8,308 nt of DNA from JACCXJ01 sp052387115. Its GTDB lineage: Bacteria; Pseudomonadota; Gammaproteobacteria; JACCXJ01. Position 1 is the stretch's first letter, and the number at the start of each line of letters is the position of its first letter. This document shows positions 1 to 5,042 of the stretch, one piece after another. Position numbers and translations under genes: made by a program. The stretch is from NCBI GenBank assembly GCA_052387115.1, contig JBQTJM010000387.1:1-8308 (forward strand), read 5' to 3'. The notes beneath the pieces are model-generated. The model saw only the letters and a list, made by a program, of their open reading frames with translations, was not told where the DNA came from and searched no databases.

Positions 1-2
1 CC

Positions 3-1064
3 GCGATGACGGGGTTCATCGATCCGATCTTGTTGACGAATGCCGGTGACGGATCGCGGCGATTGTTCATCGTCGAGCAACGCGGCGTCGTCAAGATCTC
101 GAAGCGCGGCCGGGTCCTGCCCCGCCGGTTCCTCGACCTCCGATCGAGGGTCGTGTCGGGAGGAGAGCGGGGCCTGCTCGGCCTCGCCTTCCATCCCGAG
201 CACGCCAGGAACCGCAAGCTCTATCTCTTCTTCACCGAGCGGGGGAGCGGCGATCTCATCATCGCCGAGATGCGCGCGAGCGCGAGGAACCGCGACCGGG
301 CGCTCCCGGGCTCGTTCCGCCGCCTGCTGCGGATCCCCCACCCTAGGCAGAATCATAATGGCGGGATGCTGGCGTTCGGTAGAGATGGCCTGCTCTACAT
401 CGCGACCGGCGATGGGGGAGCGGCGGGCGATCCGGACAACAACGCCCAGTCGCGGACCAGTCGGCTCGGGAAGCTCCTCCGGATCGACGTGGATAGCCGC
501 TCGGGCGGGCTCGCCTACCGCATTCCCCCGACCAACCCGTTTGCGATGAGCACGACCTTCCAACGCGAGATCTGGTCCCTCGGGTTGCGCAACCCGGTTC
601 GGTTTTCGTTTGTCCGCCGGACCGGGGATCTCTGGATCGGGGACGTCGGCCAGCGCCGCTTCGAGGAGGTGGACCGGGCGACCCAGGCGAGCGGCGGGGG
701 GCGCGGCGTCGACTTCGGCTGGCGGGTCCTGGAGGGCCGCGCGTGTTTCCAACCTCCGAGCGGTTGCAACCGGGCCGGCAAACAGGCCCCGCTCACGGTC
801 TACGACCACTCGGAGGGCTGCGCCGTGATCGGCGGTTACGTGTACCGCGGGCCGATCAAGGTTCTGCGTGGGGCCTATCTCTTCTCCGATGTCTGCTCCG
901 GGGAGATCTGGTCCGTGGTCGCAAAGGGCTCGGCGCGGCAGCGCAAGGTCTTGATGGTCGAGACGGACCTCCCGATCAGCTCCTTCGGCGAGAGCGAGAC
1001 CGGCGTCTTGTTCGTGACGACGCTCGATGGGAACGTCTATCGCCTGACCGCGACGCAGCGCTGA
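3..1064 (+). CDS. PQQ-dependent glucose/sorbosone dehydrogenase family protein (5' partial)
   Basis: This encodes a soluble sugar-dehydrogenase-like beta-propeller of the GSDH family, which usually works in the periplasm and oxidises aldoses or related alcohols with PQQ as cofactor. Numbered from the Met codon at 6, motifs include AGDGSRRLFIVEQ (res 13-25), GGERGLLGLAFHP (52-64), NHNGG with H117 at the place of the catalytic base, LYIATGDGG (130-138), GDPDNNAQ (141-148) and GLRNP with R195/N196, matching the PQQ-contacting Arg-Asn of sGDH. Near the end come GCAVIGGYVYRG and a 'FSDVCSGEIW' strand, both typical of the family. The frame is open to the window edge, and 'GF-DP--LTNAGDGS' normally lies internal to these proteins, so the Met at 6 is probably not the start; the signal peptide and first strands are outside the window. 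The C-terminus looks complete. The true substrate cannot be read from sequence, and many members prefer sugars other than glucose. Confidence 0.9.
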   Translation, partial: AMTGFIDPILLTNAGDGSRRLFIVEQRGVVKISKRGRVLPRRFLDLRSRVVSGGERGLLGLAFHPEHARNRKLYLFFTERGSGDLIIAEMRASARNRDRALPGSFRRLLRIPHPRQNHNGGMLAFGRDGLLYIATGDGGAAGDPDNNAQSRTSRLGKLLRIDVDSRSGGLAYRIPPTNPFAMSTTFQREIWSLGLRNPVRFSFVRRTGDLWIGDVGQRRFEEVDRATQASGGGRGVDFGWRVLEGRACFQPPSGCNRAGKQAPLTVYDHSEGCAVIGGYVYRGPIKVLRGAYLFSDVCSGEIWSVVAKGSARQRKVLMVETDLPISSFGESETGVLFVTTLDGNVYRLTATQR

Positions 1065-1085
1065 TCGCCGACACCGAGCGCCTTT

Positions 1086-1106
1086 AAAAAAACGTCGCGA
1101 GCGACG
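1086..1106 (-). terminator. Terminator-like hairpin with T7, facing left
   Basis: Read on the minus strand, CGTCGC-TC-GCGACG forms a perfect 6-bp GC-rich stem (5 bp with a 4-nt loop) followed directly by seven T residues, the form of an intrinsic terminator. It faces left, yet no minus-strand gene lies to its right for several kilobases. It may stop antisense transcription into the GSDH gene, or be left over from a lost gene. For plus-strand transcription the T tract is on the wrong side. Confidence 0.4.
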
Positions 1107-1233
1107 GGACGGCGCGTGATCGTGAGGATGCTATGAGTAAATGGATCGACCTATCGGGGACAGAGCCGGTATCGCCGCGCTTGCCATTGTCATTTACCCT
1201 CCGAAAGCCGGGTTTATCGATGCCACAGACGTC

Positions 1234-1253
1234 GGTCAGGCCAACGCCTGACC
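1234..1253. repeat. Perfect inverted repeat, 8-bp stem with CAAC loop
   Basis: GGTCAGGC-CAAC-GCCTGACC is a perfect 8-bp inverted repeat with a 4-nt loop. No T tract follows on either strand, so it is not a standard intrinsic terminator. It could be a REP-type element, an operator or a structured part of a transcript. Its function is unknown. Confidence 0.55.
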
Positions 1254-1319
1254 CGATCCGAGCGAGACGGGGCGCAGGCCAGACTAGCGACCCACCCGCG
1301 TCGCCGCCCTTGTACTCCG

Positions 1320-1341
1320 TTCGCCGCTGTTTCGCCGCTGT
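1320..1341 (+). repeat. 11-bp perfect tandem direct repeat
   Basis: TTCGCCGCTGT occurs twice head to tail (1320-1330 and 1331-1341) and ends 4 bases before a TATACT box. One helical turn of spacing, directly upstream of a possible -10, would suit a pair of activator half-sites, but it could equally be a slippage duplication. Confidence 0.5.
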
Positions 1342-1345
1342 AATG

Positions 1346-1351
1346 TATACT
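1346..1351 (+). promoter_or_regulatory. Possible -10 box for the FG-GAP gene
   Basis: TATACT matches the sigma70 -10 consensus at five of six positions, in a local AT-rich patch (TAATGTATACT) inside otherwise GC-rich DNA, 56 bp before the ATG at 1408. There is no good -35 hexamer at 16-18 bp; the 11-bp tandem repeat occupies that place, so an activator-dependent promoter is possible. The call rests on the hexamer and position only. Confidence 0.35.
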
Positions 1352-1375
1352 CGGGTCGGGGAGAACCACACGGCC

Positions 1376-1398
1376 GGGGATCCCCACCCGGGGACGAG
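1376..1398 (+). promoter_or_regulatory. G/C palindromes over the ribosome-binding region of the FG-GAP gene
   Basis: The palindrome GGGGATCCCC (1376-1385) is followed at once by CCCC-ACCC-GGGG (1382-1393). The same CCCC run can pair either with the GGGG upstream or with the GGGG at 1390-1393. The latter is part of GGGGACGAG, the only purine-rich stretch ahead of the ATG at 1408. Alternative pairing could mask or free a weak ribosome-binding site. This is inference from base complementarity only. Confidence 0.3.
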
Positions 1399-1407
1399 AA
1401 TCCAGCC

Positions 1408-3606
1408 ATGTTCCAAAGACGATGCGTGCCGATCTTTCCTCGGCTCCTGTTCGCTCTGCTTGGGCTCATCGCGTTCCCTTCGGCCTATGGGAAGGTCACA
1501 AACGCTGACGCCGCGGCGCGCGAGGGCCGCGCGACCCTGCCGATCGAGTCTCAGGCGAGCATCTCGGCGGTGCTCGGGCGGGATGAAGAAATCTACCATG
1601 CTCGCGCCGACGGCGAGGTCCTGCGGCTCGATAATCCCCGCCACGCGTTGACGGCTCTGTTCAGCGCCGAAGGCATCGAGGTGCAAAGCGGCGGAGCTCG
1701 TCTGCGACTGCACTTCCGGGGCGCGGGCCGTGGGGCACGGCGGGAGGCCATCATCCCAACCCAGCCCGAGGCATCGGTGAACCGGGTCGAATACCGGCGC
1801 GAGGGCCTGACCGAGTGGTACGTGAACGGCCCGCTCGGGCTTGAGCAGGGTTTCATCCTGAGCGAGCCCCCGGGGCGAATTACGGGGGAGGCGCTGATGC
1901 TCGCCCTGCACGTCGGTGGCGAGTTACGCCCGGAGCCCGTCGTTGAGGGGATGGACCTCGTGCGCGGCGACGGCACGGCGGTGCTGCGTTATCGTGGCTT
2001 GGCCGCCTGGGACGCTACGGGCCGCAAGCTGCCCGTCTGGTGGCAGTGCGTGGGACGCGAGGTCCGGCTCAGGGTGGACGATACCGAGGCCCGCTATCCC
2101 GTCACCATCGACCCCCTCATCGAGCAGGCCAAGCTCACGGCTTCCGACGGGGCAGGTAATGACTTTTTCGGCTTCTCCGTCGCTGTGGACGGCGACACTG
2201 TGGTGGTGGGCTCGCATCTGAAAGACATCGACGGTCGGTCCGGCGCGGGCGCGGCCTATGTGTTCGTCAGGCCGGCCGGGGGGTTTGCGGGGCCACTGCA
2301 AGAAAACGCGAGGCTGACCGCCTCGGACGCAGCGCGTACCCTCTTCTTCGGTGCATCGGTGGCCGTGAGCGCGGACACAATCGTAGTGGGAAATCTCGAA
2401 TCCGCCTATGTGTTCGTCAAGCCTCCTGGAGGTTGGGCTGGGCAACTTACGCAGGAGGATGCCAAGCTGATCCCATCGAACGGTGGGACGTCTTTCGCTT
2501 TCTTCGATGAAGGAGTCGCCGTGAGTGGGGATACGGTGGTGGTGGGGGGGGCGTTCAATGACGTCGGCGGCAATTCGAATCAAGGCTCGGCTTTTGTCTT
2601 CGTGAAGCCGCCGGCGGGCTGGGCAGGAACGCTACGTGAGAACGCGGTGCTGACAGCCTCGGACGGCGCCGCAGATGACCGGTTTGGCTTCTCTGTGGCC
2701 GTGAGTCACGACACGATAGTGATAGGGGCGCCCACCGGAACCGTTGGCGATTCCAATCAAGGCGCGGCCTACGTCTTCGTGGAGCCGACCGGAGGCTGGT
2801 TAGGCCAGCTCATGGAGAACGCCAAGCTAATCACCACGGATGCAAGTACAACGTTTTTTGGGTTCTCCGTCGACGTGAGCGGCGACACGGTGGTGGCAGG
2901 GTTCCCCGCCGCCGTATTCGTAAGACCGGCCGGGGGTTGGGCGGGCGTGCTGGCGGAGTCAGCCAAGCTGAATCTCGGTAATTTTCGGGTGGCCATCAGC
3001 GGGGATGTGGTGGCGTCGGGCATTCCGCTCCAAGTCTACCGGAGGCCGTCCGGCGGTTGGGCGGGAACGGTTACGGCAGGCGCGACCTTCACCGCCTCGG
3101 ACAGCGGGGTGACGGGCGGCTTGGGATTATCGCTGGCACTGAGCGGCAACACCCTGGTGGCGGGGGCGCCCGGCGACGCTATCGGCGGCAATACCTCTCA
3201 GGGATCGGCCTATGTGTTCGACGCATCGGCGTCGGAGGCCGAGCCCGCCGCCATGCAGATCGGCTGCAAGACGACCGGGTGCAAGAAGGTCCCCGTCACC
3301 TGCAATCTCCCTCCGGCACAGGGTATACGCTGCGACATCCGGGTCAGGATCAGACTGCTGGTGGCTGCCAACGCCGCCCGGTTGAGCGATGGTGCGCCGG
3401 TCAAGGCGAAAAGACCGATCACGTTTGCCGCCGGCGCCGCCAATGTGCCGCCGGGAAGGACCGGGAACGTGCGACTCAAGCTGACCAAGAAGGGCGAGGA
3501 GATCGTCAGCAAGACCCGAAAGAAAAAGCTCAGGGCCGTGATTGAGATCCGCAATGCGATCGGGACCGCCCTCAGCATTGGCCCCATCGCGATCAAGCTC
3601 AGATAA
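1408..3606 (+). CDS. Secreted FG-GAP repeat (integrin-alpha-like beta-propeller) protein
   Basis: This is a 732-residue exported protein. Residues 1-28 form a signal peptide (RR in the n-region, LLFALLGLIAF core, cleavage near PSAYG). Residues 30-240 are the N-terminal domain often found ahead of such repeats, ending in 'RYPVTIDPLIEQAKLTASD'. Residues 240-606 hold seven FG-GAP-type repeats of the form 'xLTASD..FGFSVAVSGDTVVVGA...GAAYVFV.P.GGWAG', a count that fits a seven-bladed propeller. Repeats 2, 5 and 6 are shortened, and 5 and 6 have lost most of the loop between the two core strands. Residues 607-732 are a tail with five clustered Cys (from CKTTGC on) and a Lys-rich 'LKLTKKGEEIVSKTRKKK' strand, probably a small Ig-like fold. 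The likely place is outside the cell or on the outer membrane, in adhesion or matrix; no ligand can be inferred. The ATG at 1408 is chosen because it gives the intact signal peptide. Confidence 0.88.
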   Translation: MFQRRCVPIFPRLLFALLGLIAFPSAYGKVTNADAAAREGRATLPIESQASISAVLGRDEEIYHARADGEVLRLDNPRHALTALFSAEGIEVQSGGARLRLHFRGAGRGARREAIIPTQPEASVNRVEYRREGLTEWYVNGPLGLEQGFILSEPPGRITGEALMLALHVGGELRPEPVVEGMDLVRGDGTAVLRYRGLAAWDATGRKLPVWWQCVGREVRLRVDDTEARYPVTIDPLIEQAKLTASDGAGNDFFGFSVAVDGDTVVVGSHLKDIDGRSGAGAAYVFVRPAGGFAGPLQENARLTASDAARTLFFGASVAVSADTIVVGNLESAYVFVKPPGGWAGQLTQEDAKLIPSNGGTSFAFFDEGVAVSGDTVVVGGAFNDVGGNSNQGSAFVFVKPPAGWAGTLRENAVLTASDGAADDRFGFSVAVSHDTIVIGAPTGTVGDSNQGAAYVFVEPTGGWLGQLMENAKLITTDASTTFFGFSVDVSGDTVVAGFPAAVFVRPAGGWAGVLAESAKLNLGNFRVAISGDVVASGIPLQVYRRPSGGWAGTVTAGATFTASDSGVTGGLGLSLALSGNTLVAGAPGDAIGGNTSQGSAYVFDASASEAEPAAMQIGCKTTGCKKVPVTCNLPPAQGIRCDIRVRIRLLVAANAARLSDGAPVKAKRPITFAAGAANVPPGRTGNVRLKLTKKGEEIVSKTRKKKLRAVIEIRNAIGTALSIGPIAIKLR

Positions 3607-3650
3607 CGGGAAGCGGCACTGGCCGTCGATCGCCCCGTAACGCGTGCCTC

Positions 3651-3787
3651 CGGGCGGCCTGGTGTGGCTGGATAATCGATGACGCTCGCGCCGTTCGAGA
3701 TCTGGGTGGTCGCCGCATCGGGGGTGGTGCCCGGATAATCGCTGAAGACCTGGCGATTGCGGGCATCGTAGGCGTAGTGGGTCACCG
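3651..3787 (-). pseudogene. YD/RHS-repeat protein fragment
   Basis: On the minus strand from 3785, about 45 residues read 'VTHYAYDARNRQVFSDYPG' and then 'TTPDAATTQISN'. The YAYDARNRQ...DYP signature is that of YD repeats in RHS/wall-associated toxin-delivery proteins, normally over 1000 residues long. Here the match starts abruptly at 3785, with no repeat-like sequence upstream (to its right), and fades by about 3651; the frame then runs antisense into the FG-GAP gene's 3' end. There is no complete domain, so it is a degraded or recombined remnant. The exact ends are approximate. Confidence 0.6.
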
Positions 3788-3973
3788 AATGGCGATCACA
3801 ACGCCGGAGACCTGCATTTCGGCAAAGACGGCTTCTTGTACATCAGCGTCGGCGACGGCAAGTGCGACCATGCCCCTCCCTTTGGTTGCGCCGACTTGAA
3901 CGATGCCGCGTGCGATCTACATGTCCTCGTAGGCAAGGTGCTACGCATCGCCTCGACCGGTGAGATCCCGCCC
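3788..3973 (+). pseudogene. Fragment of a second PQQ sugar dehydrogenase (GSDH family)
   Basis: About 62 in-frame residues begin NGDHNAGDLHFGKDGFLYIS and continue VGDGKCDHAPPFGCADLNDA, ending 'HVLVGKVLRIASTGEIPP'. This is the catalytic-His/Ca-loop segment of a GSDH-family enzyme, equivalent to residues ~115-165 of the gene at the left edge. Its Cys-containing insert (KCDH...GCADLNDAACD) belongs to a different subfamily, so it is not a simple duplicate. It has no start region and no continuation: after GEIPP the frame enters the LysR gene out of frame. An internal exchange is visible at 'NGDHNAGD', where the upstream part is replaced by the RHS scrap. It is a non-functional remnant. Confidence 0.7.
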
Positions 3974-3992
3974 CGATCTCCTCCCAGGAACC

Positions 3993-4910
3993 ATGTTCAT
4001 CCTCCAACTCCAATACCTCGTGGCGCTGGCCAGGACGCGTCACTTTGCCCGCGCGGCCGAGCTCTGCCACGTCTCGCAGCCGGCCTTGTCGGCGGGTATC
4101 CAGCGCCTGGAGGAGGAGCTCTGCATCGCCATCGTGCGCCGCGACCAGCGCTTCCAGGGCCTCACCCCCGAAGGCGAGCGGCTCCTCGGCTGGGCGCAGC
4201 GCGTCCTGGCCGACTGGGAGGGACTGCGGCAGGAGGCGGCGCGCTCGCGCGGGCAGATGACCGGCACCTTGCGCATCGGCGCCATCCCCACCACCATGCC
4301 CGTCGTCCCGCTGCTGACCTCACAGAGCCGGGCGGCCCATCCCGGGATTCACCAGGCGGTCTTCTCGCTGTCCGCCGAAGAGATCATCCGCCGGCTCGAC
4401 GGCTTCGAGTTGGACCTCGGTCTCACCTACCTCGAAGACCAACGGCTGGGTGGTTTCCGGGTCCTTGCCTTGTACCGGGAGCGCTACCTGTTGCTGGCAC
4501 CGAACCAAGGGGCGTTTCGCGAACGGGCGGCGATGAGTTGGTCCGAGGCCGCCGAGCTGCCACTTTGCCTGCTCACCCCCAATATGCAGAACCGCCGTAT
4601 CATCGACGCGGCCTTCTGGCAGGCGGGGACCGCACCGAATGTTGCGGTCGAGACCGACTCCGCCTTTGCGCTCTATTCCCACGTCCGCTGCGCCGGGCTC
4701 CACACCATCGTGCCCCACAGCATCCTGTTCCTCCTCGACATGCGCGAGGAGGTCACCGCGATCCCCCTGTCCCCGGAGCTGTCGCGGCCTATTGGGCTTA
4801 TCGCGCTCGGCCACGAGCCGCCGCCCCCGCTCATTGCCGCGGCCTGGGAGGTGTTCGCGGGCCTCGATCTCCAGAGCCGCTTCGACACGCTGATAAGTCC
4901 CGCAAATTGA
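3993..4910 (+). CDS. LysR-family transcriptional regulator
   Basis: This is a 305-residue protein of standard LysR length. Residues 1-60 form the winged helix-turn-helix, with the classic 'HFARAAELCHVSQPALSAGI' recognition region followed by QRLEEEL and 'LTPEGERLL'. Residues 70-90 are the linker helix, and 91-300 the periplasmic-binding-protein-like effector domain (TGTLRIGAIPT, FELDLGLTYLED, YRERYLLLAP, ...HTIVPHSILF). The ATG at 3993 is preferred over the in-frame GTG at 3960: family members start a few residues before LQYLVALA, AGGAA precedes the ATG closely, and the GTG lies inside the sugar-dehydrogenase fragment. It is encoded 132 bp upstream of the formate dehydrogenase in the same orientation. 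Regulators of this type often sit next to NAD-FDH genes, so it probably controls FDH, but the inducer is unknown. Because its upstream region is a gene remnant, its own promoter may be new. Confidence 0.93.
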   Translation: MFILQLQYLVALARTRHFARAAELCHVSQPALSAGIQRLEEELCIAIVRRDQRFQGLTPEGERLLGWAQRVLADWEGLRQEAARSRGQMTGTLRIGAIPTTMPVVPLLTSQSRAAHPGIHQAVFSLSAEEIIRRLDGFELDLGLTYLEDQRLGGFRVLALYRERYLLLAPNQGAFRERAAMSWSEAAELPLCLLTPNMQNRRIIDAAFWQAGTAPNVAVETDSAFALYSHVRCAGLHTIVPHSILFLLDMREEVTAIPLSPELSRPIGLIALGHEPPPPLIAAAWEVFAGLDLQSRFDTLISPAN

Positions 4911-5030
4911 CCCATTCAAACAAACGATTGGACTAGCCGGCCCCTTGCACCCGAGGATCTCGTGTTACCGGCCGCGCCGGGACGGACGACGGGCCCAGGC
5001 CCTGCAGTCTTCAACGATCCCAAGAACCCG

Positions 5031-5035
5031 AGAGG
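5031..5035 (+). promoter_or_regulatory. Ribosome-binding site deciding the FDH start
   Basis: AGAGG lies 7 bases before the ATG at 5043. This supports that ATG over the in-frame GTG at 4962, which would add 27 Pro/Gly/Arg-rich residues absent from the FDH family. Confidence 0.6.
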
Positions 5036-5042
5036 TCCTATC

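Larger units (their letters stand above)
1065..1407. other. Intergenic region between GSDH and FG-GAP genes
   Basis: This 343-bp stretch has no convincing gene. Short frames crossing it are low-complexity, Arg/Ser/Pro-rich and resemble no family. It does contain structure: an A7 tract plus GC hairpin at its left end (a leftward terminator by form), a perfect 8-bp-stem hairpin near 1234-1253, an 11-bp tandem duplication at 1320-1341, a TATACT box at 1346 and overlapping G/C-rich palindromes just before the next start codon. A 'CGGGGACAGAGCC' string near 1156 resembles the ends of dispersed REP-like elements in proteobacteria, but I cannot show other copies here. Confidence 0.6.

Noticed and set aside
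1133..1405. Small protein starting MSKWIDLSG in the intergenic region
   Set aside because: The frame runs on as low-complexity Arg/Ser/Pro sequence into the FG-GAP gene's 5' end, and has no clear ribosome-binding site or family match.
1084..1911. Long minus-strand open frame (275 codons) opposite the start of the FG-GAP gene
   Set aside because: It is antisense to the signal peptide and N-terminal domain of a clear plus-strand gene, has no recognisable motif, and ends in Phe-Phe encoded by the T tract.
3960..3992. GTG at 3960 as start of the LysR gene
   Set aside because: It adds 11 residues not seen in LysR proteins and lies inside the GSDH fragment; the ATG at 3993 fits the family.
3836..4936. 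Plus-strand open frame of 366 codons from a TTG
   Set aside because: Its first ~46 codons are the GSDH remnant, and the rest is the LysR gene read in the wrong frame as Pro/Arg/Gly-rich sequence. It is not a real fusion protein.
4911..4940. LysR-type operator (T-N11-A) just after the regulator gene
   Set aside because: A T-N11-A spacing can be found at 4915-4927, but the arms are not convincingly palindromic, and this short pattern is frequent by chance.
4991..5002. GGGCC-CA-GGCCC hairpin in the FDH leader
   Set aside because: The stem is short with a 2-nt loop in very GC-rich DNA, with no T tract and no sign of a riboswitch or attenuator.
4962..5042. GTG at 4962 as start of FDH
   Set aside because: The added 27 residues are unlike any FDH, and the ATG at 5043 has a spaced AGAGG and matches the known N-terminus.
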